Shown here piece by piece: positions 36,601 to 44,533 of a stretch of 64,000 bases of DNA. Every line of letters begins with the position of its first letter. Position 1 is the stretch's first letter. Origin of the DNA: Epilithonimonas zeae. Lineage in GTDB: Bacteria; Bacteroidota; Bacteroidia; Flavobacteriales; Weeksellaceae. The DNA lies in the NCBI RefSeq assembly GCF_900141765.1, contig NZ_FSRK01000001.1:2294001-2358000 (forward strand). Reading direction: 5' to 3'. The translations under genes and the position numbers were made by a program. The notes below the pieces were generated by a model. It did not search any database. It was given only the letters and a program-made list of their open reading frames with translations, and was not told where the DNA came from.

Positions 36601-36671
36601 CTTCGACTCCGCTCGGACTGACAAGAAATCAAGTTGATTATTTAGCATTTTCACGCTGAGCGGAGTCGAAG
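36601..36671. repeat. Inverted repeat with CTTCGACTCCGCTC arms
   Basis: CTTCGACTCCGCTC (36601-36614) is perfectly complementary to 36658-36671; the interior includes GACTGACA and TTCACGCTG. Related dyads with CTTCGA ends are at 48010-48087 and inside 27971-28087. Confidence 0.75.
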
Positions 36672-36685
36672 CGTTTAAACGATAA

Positions 36686-37381
36686 TTAAACTGTATAACT
36701 TTGGAAAGCTTCTTCCAGACTTGCAAATTTTCCTTTGAATTCTGAAATCGGAGAATCTTGGATGATATTACCTTGATGAATTAAAATCACACGTGAACAA
36801 AGTGCTTCAACTTCCTGCATAATGTGTGTAGAAAGAATCACAGTTTTTGCTTTTCCGATTTCTTTGATGACATTTCGGATTTCTACAATTTGATTGGGGT
36901 CGAGTCCGTTGGTTGGTTCGTCGAGAATCAATAAATCCGGTTCGTGAAGAATGGCTTGCGCTAATCCAACACGTTGTTTGTAACCTTTGGAAAGCTGACC
37001 AATTTTCTTTGATTTTTCCGGCGTAATTCCAACCAAATTTATGACCTGTTCTACTCTTTCTTTTTTAATATTATGAAGATTCGCCACGAATTGCAAATAT
37101 TCTTTCACAAACATCTCGTTGTAAAGTGGATTGTTCTCCGGAAGGAAACCGATTTTCTTTTTCGATTCGATTTCGTTTTCTGAAATGTTTTTTTCATCGA
37201 GGAGAATTTCGCCTTCATCGATTTTCAGAACACCTGTGATGGATTTCATCAAGGTGGATTTTCCAGCACCGTTTGGGCCGAGTAATCCGATGATTTCGTT
37301 GTTAGCGATTGTTATATTGATATCATTGAGAGCAACTTGTTCTCCGAATTTTTTGGTAAGTCCTGAAATTTTTAAAGACAT
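36686..37381 (-). CDS. ABC transporter ATP-binding protein, GldA-like
   Basis: The 231-residue ATPase has Walker A GPNGAGKST, signature LSKGYKQRVGLAQA and Walker B LLILDEPTNGLD. The segment IGFLPENNPLYNEMFVKEYLQFVANL resembles GldA of the gliding-motility ABC system. GldA proteins I know are about 300 residues, so this one is short, ending right after an ABC-2-type LEEAF motif. Permease partners (GldF/GldG-like) are not adjacent. Either a GldA-like ATPase or another ABC-2 exporter subunit is possible. Confidence 0.85.
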   Translation of the reverse strand: MSLKISGLTKKFGEQVALNDINITIANNEIIGLLGPNGAGKSTLMKSITGVLKIDEGEILLDEKNISENEIESKKKIGFLPENNPLYNEMFVKEYLQFVANLHNIKKERVEQVINLVGITPEKSKKIGQLSKGYKQRVGLAQAILHEPDLLILDEPTNGLDPNQIVEIRNVIKEIGKAKTVILSTHIMQEVEALCSRVILIHQGNIIQDSPISEFKGKFASLEEAFQSYTV

Positions 37382-37455
37382 CGAGTTAGTTATGAGTGAT
37401 GAGTTATGAGTGATTTTTAATCTTTACAAAAATATGAAAATTACTGCATCTTTTT

Positions 37456-37516
37456 GAACGCAAAGTCCGCAAAGATTATTTGAATTGATTGAAACTATTT
37501 AAGATTCGCAAAGACG
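37456..37516 (+). repeat. Dispersed GCAAAGTCCGCAAAG repeat, copy 2
   Basis: GCAAAGTCCGCAAAGATTATTT...CGCAAAGACGCTTCGCTCAG, shared with 27797-27865 and 49105-49165. Confidence 0.6.
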
Positions 37517-37668
37517 CTTCGCTCAGAGAAGAATTAAACGCAAACCTTGTCATTCTGAAAGAATCTAAACGGTTGAGGTTCCTACGGACAAATATTATGA
37601 TTAAGGATATGAAAACCTGGATAGTTGAGAAAATGTCAATTGAAAGACAAATGTTTAAACTTGGCGAA

Positions 37669-37754
37669 GCGCGCCCCGACCTGAGTGGAGCTCTTTTTCT
37701 TTTTTGAGAAAAAAGAAAAAAGCGGGAACGGAGGGCGGATAAAGGCGCCCAAAT
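37669..37754 (+). ncRNA. Structured dispersed element, copy 3
   Basis: Outer stem GCGCC/GGCGC (37671-37675 with 37744-37748), inner CCG/CGG with bulged ATAAA, GAGTGGAG on the left and GGGAACGGA on the right, then inner stem GCTcTTTTTCTTTTTT/AAAAAAGAAAAAaGC. The outer pairs differ from other copies yet remain complementary. Confidence 0.6.
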
Positions 37755-37822
37755 CAAATTCAAGAATTATTTTTTGTAACAAATTTTTGATATCATTACT
37801 AACCGAATAGAGTTAAACAAAA

Positions 37823-38335
37823 ATGGGTTCGTCTGAGAAAGAATTTTTAGAGAAAGTCGATAAGCATAAAGGAATCATCTTTAAGATTTCTAAAATGTAT
37901 ATGGATAATCGTGATGACCAGAATGACCTTTTTCAGGAAATTGTTTATCAGGTTTGGAAGTCTTTTTCGAGTTTTGAAGGAAAAGCAGAATTCTCGACTT
38001 GGCTTTACAGAATCGCTCTGAACACAGCAATCATCTTCCTGAAATCTAAGAAAAGACGGACTTTTATCCAAAACGATGATGTCTCGCTCTACAAAATAAA
38101 AGAAGAGGAATACAACTTTGAAGACGAACAAAACCTAAAGCTGATGTATGAATCTATCCAACAACTGAACCCAATTGACAAAGCTTTGATTTTCTATTAT
38201 CTGGAAGATTTTTCAGGAAAAGAAATGGCGGAACAAATGGGAATCTCGGAAGGCAATGCAAGAGTAAAACTGAACCGTGCGAAAGAAAAGTTAAAGGAAT
38301 TAATTAATAAACAGGCTTCGAGAGCCTCAGCCTAA
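37823..38335 (+). CDS. ECF-type RNA polymerase sigma factor
   Basis: The 170-residue sigma-70 family protein has region 2 (DDQNDLFQEIVYQVWKSFSSFEGKAEFSTWLYRIALN) and region 4 (LNPIDKALIFYYLEDFSGKEMAEQMGISEGNARVKLNRAKEKL). It probably directs a small regulon and is followed, after a 7-bp tandem repeat, by a membrane protein that may be its anti-sigma partner. Confidence 0.92.
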   Translation: MGSSEKEFLEKVDKHKGIIFKISKMYMDNRDDQNDLFQEIVYQVWKSFSSFEGKAEFSTWLYRIALNTAIIFLKSKKRRTFIQNDDVSLYKIKEEEYNFEDEQNLKLMYESIQQLNPIDKALIFYYLEDFSGKEMAEQMGISEGNARVKLNRAKEKLKELINKQASRASA

Positions 38336-38343
38336 CAGCAAAC

Positions 38344-38392
38344 AACTATCAACTATCAACTATCAACTATCAACTATCAACTATCAACTATC
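38344..38392 (+). repeat. Seven tandem copies of AACTATC
   Basis: Seven perfect 7-bp units fill almost the entire gap between the sigma-factor stop (38335) and the ATG at 38399. Such tracts change length by slippage; here this would alter the spacing in the mRNA leader. Confidence 0.95.
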
Positions 38393-38398
38393 AAAGAT

Positions 38399-38995
38399 AT
38401 GGACCTAGATAATCTTAAAACCCTTTGGAATAAAGAAGATGTTTCCGAGACACCGGAGATTTCGCCAGAAAAACAGAGACAAATACACCATCCTTTGGAA
38501 AGGATTAGGAAAAATATGCGCTATGAATTTTGGTCAACTGTAGTTTTGATGCCTTTTGTTTTGATTGCTATCTGGTTTTTCCCGCTGCCTTTTAGATTCA
38601 CTTTATACATCGAAATTTTGGTTGTTTCTATGGTTTTGGTAACTGTATTTTTCTTTGGCAAATTCTTTAAGCTGTATAAGGAAATAAGTAATCCGACTTT
38701 GGGAACTTACGATTCGTTAAAAGATTTATTGCATCAATTTGAACTGAACAAACAATATTATTTGTCTTTTTACTTAAGCTTTGTCCCATTTTTCGTTTGT
38801 GAAATGATTATCGTGATAGAGTCTATTCCACATACACATCATTACACCAATGGTTATTTAACATTAGTTTTTATCGGGTCAGTTCTTTTTGGATTGTCTT
38901 TGCTATATTTTATTGGAAACTGGTGGTTTAGACATTTTTATGGAAAATACATCGATAAAATCAAATTGTTGGTTGAGGAAATGAAACAAAATTAA
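38399..38995 (+). CDS. Membrane protein, possible anti-sigma partner
   Basis: I do not recognise a family. The 198-residue protein has a soluble N-terminus of about 42 residues (DLDNLKTLWNKEDVSETPEI) and four membrane helices at roughly 44-62, 66-86, 122-142 and 153-172. The short cytoplasmic N-terminus and position after an ECF sigma gene fit a transmembrane anti-sigma factor, but there is no zinc motif. The start follows the heptamer tract; a terminator follows the stop. Confidence 0.75.
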   Translation: MDLDNLKTLWNKEDVSETPEISPEKQRQIHHPLERIRKNMRYEFWSTVVLMPFVLIAIWFFPLPFRFTLYIEILVVSMVLVTVFFFGKFFKLYKEISNPTLGTYDSLKDLLHQFELNKQYYLSFYLSFVPFFVCEMIIVIESIPHTHHYTNGYLTLVFIGSVLFGLSLLYFIGNWWFRHFYGKYIDKIKLLVEEMKQN

Positions 38996-39011
38996 CTCAA
39001 ATCCATCTAGC

Positions 39012-39053
39012 AAAAAGCTCTGTAAAGCCTATCAACTTTACAGGGCTTTTTTT
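39012..39053 (+). terminator. Intrinsic terminator after the sigma-factor operon
   Basis: AGCTCTGTAAAG (39016-39027) pairs with CTTTACAGGGCT (39036-39047), followed by T. It separates this operon from ruvX. Confidence 0.9.
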
Positions 39054-39078
39054 AATTTTCATAAGCTGAAAATTTTTG

Positions 39079-39086
39079 TAAATTTG
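39079..39086 (+). promoter_or_regulatory. -7 box immediately before ruvX
   Basis: TAAATTTG ends 7 bp before the ATG at 39094. This spacing leaves almost no 5' leader. Confidence 0.65.
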
Positions 39087-39093
39087 CAGACTT

Positions 39094-39507
39094 ATGGGAC
39101 AAATCCTAGCAATAGACTACGGAAAAGCAAGAACAGGAATTGCTGCAACAGACGACTTACAAATTATTGCAAGCGGGCTGACGACGGTTGAAACTCCGAA
39201 ACTTGTCGATTTTCTGAAAAAGTATTTTTCTGAAAATAGTGTAGACGAAGTTGTCATAGGACTTCCCACAGATTTGAAAGGAAATATGTCCGAAATCGAA
39301 ACTGATATTCAGAAATTTATTTCAGTGTTTGAAAAGGATTTCCCGGATAAAAAAATCAATCGTCTGGATGAACGTTTTACTTCCAAAATGGCTTCTTTTT
39401 ATATTAGTCAAAGCGGAAAAAACAAAAAACAAAGACAGGAAAAAGGATTGATTGACAAAGTAAGTGCGACGATATTGTTGCAAAATTTTTTAGACCAGAA
39501 AAGATGA
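39094..39507 (+). CDS. ruvX: Putative Holliday junction resolvase / rRNA nuclease (YqgF family)
   Basis: The 137-residue RNase H-fold protein has AIDYGKARTGIA with the catalytic Asp at residue 7, VVIGLPTDLKGN and RLDERFTSKMA. In Escherichia coli it matures 16S rRNA; junction resolution is also proposed. It overlaps def by 4 bp (ATGA), as in other Flavobacteriia, so the two are translationally coupled. The ATG is only a few bases from the expected transcription start. Confidence 0.93.
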   Translation: MGQILAIDYGKARTGIAATDDLQIIASGLTTVETPKLVDFLKKYFSENSVDEVVIGLPTDLKGNMSEIETDIQKFISVFEKDFPDKKINRLDERFTSKMASFYISQSGKNKKQRQEKGLIDKVSATILLQNFLDQKR

Positions 39508-40076
39508 TTCTACCAATTAGAGCCTTTGGCGACAACGTTTTGAGAAAAAAAGCTCACGAAATCGAAAAAGATTATCCTGAGTTGCAAACCCTAATCGATA
39601 ATATGTTTGAAACGATGAACGGAGCGAACGGAATTGGTTTGGCTGCGCCTCAAGTTGGTTTGGACATCAGACTTTTCATTGTGGATGTTTCTCCACTTTC
39701 AGATGACGAAGATTACGAAGATATTGCTGATGAACTGAAAGACTTCAAAAAGGTTTTCATCAATGCTAAAATTCTAGAAGAATCTGGAGAAGAATGGAAA
39801 TTCAACGAAGGTTGTTTAAGCATCCCAGAGGTTCGAGAAGATGTGAAACGTAAATCGACCATCAAAATAGAATATTACGACGAAAATTTCGTTAAACATA
39901 CCGATACATTTTCCGACATCAGGGCAAGAGTTATTCAACACGAATATGACCACATCGAGGGAATTCTTTTTACAGACCACCTGAGTGCATTGAAGAAAAA
40001 AATCGTGAAAGGAAAACTTCAGAAAATTGCTAATGGCGAAGTATCAGTGAGTTATAAAATGAGATTTCCGAAGTAA
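39504..40076 (+). CDS. def: Peptide deformylase
   Basis: The 190-residue enzyme removes the N-terminal formyl group from nascent proteins. Metal and catalytic motifs are GIGLAAPQ at 43-50, EGCLSIP at 102-108 and HEYDH at 146-150. The acidic insertion DDEDYEDIADELKDF near residue 67 is typical of Bacteroidota type. It overlaps ruvX and precedes a DUF5606 gene, a conserved order. Confidence 0.97.
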   Translation: MILPIRAFGDNVLRKKAHEIEKDYPELQTLIDNMFETMNGANGIGLAAPQVGLDIRLFIVDVSPLSDDEDYEDIADELKDFKKVFINAKILEESGEEWKFNEGCLSIPEVREDVKRKSTIKIEYYDENFVKHTDTFSDIRARVIQHEYDHIEGILFTDHLSALKKKIVKGKLQKIANGEVSVSYKMRFPK

Positions 40077-40165
40077 GGTTGAAGCCTGTAACTTAGAAAA
40101 CATCTTATATCCATCATCGAACATCAGACAAATTAAAATAAAATATACTAAAGAAAAATATTAAA

Positions 40166-40750
40166 ATGCAGTTAGAAAAAATTATTTCAATCTCCGGAAA
40201 ACCGGGACTTTTCAAATTGGTTTCTCAACTTAAAAACGGTTTTATCGTTGAGGACATCACGACTAAGAAAAAAGCGAGCATCTCGAACTCTAGCCAAGTA
40301 AGTCTTCTTGACAACATCGCAATGTTCACATTTGATAAAGAAGTTCCTTTGTTCGAAGTTTTTGAAAATATTGCAAAAAAATACGACTACAAACCAACGA
40401 TTAACCACAAATCTTCCAGTGAAGAATTAAGAGCTTTTATGGCTGAATCTCTTCCTAACTATGATGTAGAAAGAGTTTATGAGTCTGATATCAAAAAATT
40501 GGCTCAATGGTACAACTTGCTTCAAAAAGCGGGTTACATCACACCTGAAAGTTTTGTAAAACCTGAAACTCCTTCTGTAGAAGTTGCTGAAGAGCCAAAA
40601 GCTGAAGAGAAAGCTGAAAAAGCAGAGAAAAAACCTGCTGCTAAAAAAGCTCCTGCAAAAAAGACTGCTGAAAAAACAGAAGAAGCTAAAGAAGAAAAAG
40701 CCTCAGCTAAAAAGCCTGCTGCTAAAAAAGCGACTAAAAAAGAAGATTAA
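40166..40750 (+). CDS. DUF5606 protein with Lys/Ala-rich tail
   Basis: The 194-residue protein has a conserved N-terminal part (MQLEKIISISGKPGLFKLVSQ; residues about 1-130) and a tail from about 140 made of KKPAAKKAPAKK and AEEKAEKAEK repeats, like histone H1 or bacterial AlgP tails. The family occurs beside def in Bacteroidota; function is unknown. The tail is low-complexity and probably contacts nucleic acid, which is inference. Terminator at 40827. Confidence 0.88.
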   Translation: MQLEKIISISGKPGLFKLVSQLKNGFIVEDITTKKKASISNSSQVSLLDNIAMFTFDKEVPLFEVFENIAKKYDYKPTINHKSSSEELRAFMAESLPNYDVERVYESDIKKLAQWYNLLQKAGYITPESFVKPETPSVEVAEEPKAEEKAEKAEKKPAAKKAPAKKTAEKTEEAKEEKASAKKPAAKKATKKED

Positions 40751-40826
40751 TTTGATATGATAATAAGTTGATTTGATGATTTGAAAATTCCTCAATTCAT
40801 TTATCATTATTAATTTTACAATATTA

Positions 40827-40866
40827 AACTCTCTCAGAAATTCTTGTTTTCGAGAGAGTTTTTTTT
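40827..40866 (+). terminator. Intrinsic terminator after the DUF5606 gene
   Basis: AAACTCTCTC and GAGAGAGTTT stem with a T run. Confidence 0.9.
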
Positions 40867-40943
40867 ATATTTAAGGTCTTCGAGAGCCTCAATCTCGAGA
40901 AATTAATTATTGTCACACTGAGCGAAATCAAAGCGTTTTATTT

Positions 40944-41672
40944 ATGAGAATTATTTCATTAGTTCCTTCGATTACGGAAGCTTTGTTTGATTTGGGTTTG
41001 ACGACTGACGAAATTGTTGGTCGGACAAAATTCTGCATCCATCCAAAAGATGTGGTTGATAAAGTTGAAATGATTGGTGGTACAAAAAACCTTAACCTAG
41101 ATAAAATCAAATCACTAAAACCAGACTTCATCATTGCCAACAAAGAGGAAAATACCAAAGAACAAGTTGAGGAATTGATGAAAGATTTCAAAGTTTTAGT
41201 CACGAATGTTGAAACTTTGGAAGACAATTATTATTTACTGAAACAACTCGGGCATCTATTCGGGAAAGAAGAAAAAGCGCAGTTTTTCAACCTGAAAACT
41301 TATGAAGCTTTTGATATTATTAAATCCGGAAAAAGGTTAAAAGTTGCTTATTTGATCTGGAAAAATCCCTATATGACAGTTGGTGGCGATACTTTTATTT
41401 CTAGGATTTTAGACGAGCTGGGATTTGAGAATTTGTTTAAAAACCAGAAACGATATCTGGAAATCCAGTTAGAAGATTTGAAAGATGCAGATTTGATTTT
41501 TCTTTCGTCAGAGCCTTTTCCTTTCAAAGAAAAACATATTGATGAAATCAAAGAAGTTTGTCAAAATCAAAAAATTAGGATTGTTGACGGCGAAGCTTTT
41601 TCTTGGTATGGGACACATCTTGCGAAGTGTGGGGAATATTATCGAGACCTTTTGACAAAAATCAATCAATAA
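40944..41672 (+). CDS. BtuF-like helical-backbone binding protein without signal peptide
   Basis: The 242-residue protein matches cobalamin/haem-type substrate-binding proteins: MRIISLVPSITEALFDLG, KPDFIIANKEEN, and LIFLSSEPFPFKEKH. It begins directly at the first beta strand without a signal peptide, so it appears cytoplasmic. No ABC permease or ATPase is adjacent. Cytoplasmic members with such fold occur in Bacteroidota; the ligand is unknown. A terminator follows at 41674. Confidence 0.88.
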   Translation: MRIISLVPSITEALFDLGLTTDEIVGRTKFCIHPKDVVDKVEMIGGTKNLNLDKIKSLKPDFIIANKEENTKEQVEELMKDFKVLVTNVETLEDNYYLLKQLGHLFGKEEKAQFFNLKTYEAFDIIKSGKRLKVAYLIWKNPYMTVGGDTFISRILDELGFENLFKNQKRYLEIQLEDLKDADLIFLSSEPFPFKEKHIDEIKEVCQNQKIRIVDGEAFSWYGTHLAKCGEYYRDLLTKINQ

Positions 41673-41673
41673 A

Positions 41674-41700
41674 AAAGTCGCAGTAGATGCGACTTTAATA
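41674..41700. terminator. Convergent terminator
   Basis: AAAGTCGCA (41674-41682) pairs with TGCGACTTT (41688-41696) between converging genes. Confidence 0.85.
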
Positions 41701-41717
41701 TTTTATAGAAAATTTAA

Positions 41718-42164
41718 TTACAAAATCTTCGCAACCTCGTCACAAAGCCATTTCAGCATTTCTTCATCTTCTTTTGTAAATGGGTCAATGGTATGAGAAT
41801 CGATATCGATTTGTCCAATATTTTCTCCGTTTTTGAAGATTGGAACTACAATTTCTGCTTTTGTATCAATGGAGCAAGACAAATAATTATCCTGAGAATG
41901 AACATCCGGAACTACGAAAGTCTCTCCTGAAACCGCTACTTGCCCACAAATCCCTTTTCCAAAAGGAATAATCACATGATCTGTAACTGCGCCAACATAA
42001 GGTCCAAGAGCTAACTCGTCTTTGTCGCCGTTTTTAAAATAGAAACCTGTCCAGTTGTAATAATCAATTTCTTTATCCAAAAGCTGACAGATTTTCAGAA
42101 GTTTTACGTTTGTATCTTGTGGACTTTCCAAGATTACTGAAAGTCTTTTTTTAAGTTCTACCAT
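41718..42164 (-). CDS. GAF protein, free methionine-(R)-sulfoxide reductase-like
   Basis: The 148-residue GAF-domain protein has WTGFYF, LGPYVG, GKGICGQV with C73, and SCSIDTKAEIVVPI with C97. Spacing of 24 between the cysteines matches two of the three redox cysteines of fRMsr; the first of the three is replaced (around H63). It probably reduces free methionine-R-sulfoxide, but activity with two cysteines needs testing. It starts 5 bp after the stop of the upstream gene at 42170. Confidence 0.85.
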   Translation of the reverse strand: MVELKKRLSVILESPQDTNVKLLKICQLLDKEIDYYNWTGFYFKNGDKDELALGPYVGAVTDHVIIPFGKGICGQVAVSGETFVVPDVHSQDNYLSCSIDTKAEIVVPIFKNGENIGQIDIDSHTIDPFTKEDEEMLKWLCDEVAKIL

Positions 42165-42169
42165 TGTTG

Positions 42170-43597
42170 TTAATTTAATCCTTCAAAAGTTAATTCTTTG
42201 TAACCGAACATTCCGCGTTCTTTTATCATTTCTGCCACACTTTTCGGCAACTCTTCTTCCCAACCCAATTCGTGTGTAACGATTTTTTTAAGAATCTCTC
42301 TGGAATAGATTTCCAGGAATTTTGGATTGTAATTATGAATGTCTACAATTCTCTTATTGAGTTTGAAATATTTGTATAATTCTTTCAGATTATCCTGAAC
42401 TTTCAGATTTTCAGAAGTCAGCAACTCGCCATCTTCAGGGTTTTTGTAAGGATAAAGATAAACGCGCATATCCTTTTTGAAGAACTTACCAAACGCCTCC
42501 AAAATTCCTCCCGGAAGATTTTTGTAATATTCCTCATCGAAAACATCTAAAAGGTTATTAACTCCCATTGCAACACCAATATGCTGATTGGTAAATGTAG
42601 AGAAATAATCTACCATTCGGTAATACTCTGAGAAATTGGAAATCATTACTGTGTAGCCCAAAGTTCCCAAAATATCAACTCTATCTAAGAAATCTCTTTC
42701 GTCAATATCTCCAGCAGCTCGTAGATTCGAAATCGTAATTTCGAAAAGAATCTGTGTATTCTCGTGGTCGCAGGAATTATCCTGATTGAACATTTCCAAA
42801 CCGTGCTCAAACATATCAATATTCACTCGTGTTACGGGTCGAAAACTACCTCTTACCGCAAAAATATTTTTCTTGTAAAGAATATCCGCCGGTAACATAT
42901 TGTTTCCCTCAGAATTGAAAATAACAGCATCTGTCATCCCCAATTTCACCAGCTGAAGACTCATCAAACGATTGTCAACATATTTGAAAGCCGGTCCGCT
43001 GAAATCTATCATATCAATCTCTAGTCTGTCCAAAGAAAGGTCGTCGTACAAAGATTCTACAAGAATTCTGGGATTATCTGTATAAAAATAAGCACCATAA
43101 ATCAAATTAACACCCAAACTTCCCAATGTTTCCTGTTGCAAAGTCGGATTGGTTTCTTTGAATTTTACGTGGATGATTATTTCGTTATACTCCTCATTTT
43201 CAGAATTTTGAAACCTTACTCCTACCCAACCGTGACCTTTGGTCGTTTTATCAAAATTGATGGTTGTAACGGTATTGGCATAAGAAAAGAATTTTTTACC
43301 GGGATTGTTCTCTCTTGGGATTCTTTCCTCAATAAGCGCCACCTCATAACGCAACATTTTTCTGAGTCTGTTCTGAGTTACGTATCGGTTTTTAGCTTCC
43401 TTACCATAGATGGCATCAGAAAAGTCCTTATCGTAAGCAGACATCGCCTTTGCAATAGTTTGAGAAGCGCCGCCAGCTCTGAAAAAATGACGAACAGTTT
43501 CCTGTCCCGCGCCTATCTCTGCAAAAGTTCCGTAAATTGAAGAATCGAGATTAATAGCTAAAGCTTTCTGTTTTGGGGTAAGTTTTGGCTTTATCAC
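42170..43597 (-). CDS. Conserved cytoplasmic protein of unknown function
   Basis: I do not recognise a catalytic fold in this 475-residue soluble protein. Relatives in Flavobacteriia have sometimes been labelled TonB-dependent receptor or nicotinate-nucleotide adenylyltransferase, neither of which is supported here: there is no signal peptide, plug or barrel. Strong-looking blocks are YGTFAEIGAGQETVRHFFRA, HGWVGVRFQ, LQQETLGSLGVNLIYGA, GGILEAFGKFFKKDMRVYLYPY. It lies 5 bp upstream of the GAF gene. An enzymatic role is only a guess. Confidence 0.85.
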   Translation of the reverse strand: MIKPKLTPKQKALAINLDSSIYGTFAEIGAGQETVRHFFRAGGASQTIAKAMSAYDKDFSDAIYGKEAKNRYVTQNRLRKMLRYEVALIEERIPRENNPGKKFFSYANTVTTINFDKTTKGHGWVGVRFQNSENEEYNEIIIHVKFKETNPTLQQETLGSLGVNLIYGAYFYTDNPRILVESLYDDLSLDRLEIDMIDFSGPAFKYVDNRLMSLQLVKLGMTDAVIFNSEGNNMLPADILYKKNIFAVRGSFRPVTRVNIDMFEHGLEMFNQDNSCDHENTQILFEITISNLRAAGDIDERDFLDRVDILGTLGYTVMISNFSEYYRMVDYFSTFTNQHIGVAMGVNNLLDVFDEEYYKNLPGGILEAFGKFFKKDMRVYLYPYKNPEDGELLTSENLKVQDNLKELYKYFKLNKRIVDIHNYNPKFLEIYSREILKKIVTHELGWEEELPKSVAEMIKERGMFGYKELTFEGLN

Positions 43598-43648
43598 AAA
43601 GAATTAGATTTATTTTGTAAATTTACCAAAATAACAGCAAAAACAAAA

Positions 43649-44416
43649 ATGCTTTTAAAATTTTTAGGAACTGGTACTTCACAAGGCATTCCTGTTATTG
43701 GTAGCCATCATCCTGTCTGTCTTTCAAAAGACCAAAAAGATAAGCGTTTACGCACTTCTGCCATCGTAACTTCCGACTCTGGAAAGAAAATATTAATTGA
43801 TTGTGGTCCCGATTTTCGTCAGCAAATGTTGACGAATCAGGAGGAGCAAATCGATGCGGTGCTGATTACGCACGAACATAATGACCATATAATTGGTCTT
43901 GATGACTTGCGACCTTTGATTTTCAAAAACAAAGCTTCAATGCCAATTTATTGTAATTCCCGTGTTGCTAAAGAAATCAAAGACCGTTTTCCTTACGCTT
44001 TTCAAGACCACAAATATCCAGGAGCACCAAGTTTCGATTTATTTGAAATTGATAATCAGTTTACACTTTTTGATGAAGTGAAAGTTCAGCCAATTGATAT
44101 TATCCATTCTGAGATAAATATTCTTGGTTTTAAATTTAAAAATCTAGCTTACATAACAGATGCAAGTAAAATTGATGATAAGGAAAAAGAGAAACTGAAG
44201 GACTTAGATTTTTTTATTATTAATTGCCTGAGAAAAACAGAACCTCATCATTCACATTTTATTTTGCCACAGGTTTTGGAATTGGTAGAAGAACTTCAAC
44301 CGAAAAAAACATATTTGATTCACATTAGTCATCATCTTGGTTTCCACGAGGAAGTCGAAAACGAGCTTCCGGACCATATTCATTTGGCTTATGATGGTTT
44401 GGAAATAGAATTTTGA
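43649..44416 (+). CDS. MBL-fold metallo-hydrolase
   Basis: The 255-residue protein has the metal motif HEHNDH at 75-80 (LITHEHNDHIIGLDDL), a GTGTSQGIPVIG start and HISHHLGF near the C-terminus, as in PhnP-like phosphodiesterases. A cysteine in HHPVCLS at 24 fits that subgroup. The substrate may be a cyclic phosphate or nucleotide. It diverges from the gene at 42170 across a short gap. Confidence 0.9.
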   Translation: MLLKFLGTGTSQGIPVIGSHHPVCLSKDQKDKRLRTSAIVTSDSGKKILIDCGPDFRQQMLTNQEEQIDAVLITHEHNDHIIGLDDLRPLIFKNKASMPIYCNSRVAKEIKDRFPYAFQDHKYPGAPSFDLFEIDNQFTLFDEVKVQPIDIIHSEINILGFKFKNLAYITDASKIDDKEKEKLKDLDFFIINCLRKTEPHHSHFILPQVLELVEELQPKKTYLIHISHHLGFHEEVENELPDHIHLAYDGLEIEF

Positions 44417-44501
44417 TAAAAATATTTTTCTGATTAACACAATGTTACGAATTAATGAGAAAAATAATTCAAATTCATTTTCATCGGTTAGAAAATAATC
44501 C

Positions 44502-44509
44502 TATATTTG
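44502..44509 (+). promoter_or_regulatory. -7 box of tRNA-Leu
   Basis: TATATTTG, a textbook TAnnTTTG followed by CA, about 24 bp before the mature tRNA. Confidence 0.75.
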
Positions 44510-44533
44510 CACACCAATTTAAAACAAACATCG

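Larger units (their letters stand above)
37382..37822. other. 441-bp gap with three repeat families
   Basis: No gene is supported. It holds a GCAAAGTCCGCAAAG repeat (37456-37516), an imperfect TCATTCTGAAAGAATCT/TTCCTACGGAC dyad (37548-37590) and a structured element (37669-37754). The sigma-factor promoter should be between 37755 and 37822. Confidence 0.6.

Noticed and set aside
38344-38392. CRISPR or coding repeat
   Set aside because: Seven-base units without spacers in a gap between two genes.
42170-43597. TonB-dependent receptor annotation
   Set aside because: No signal peptide, TonB box, plug or barrel pattern.
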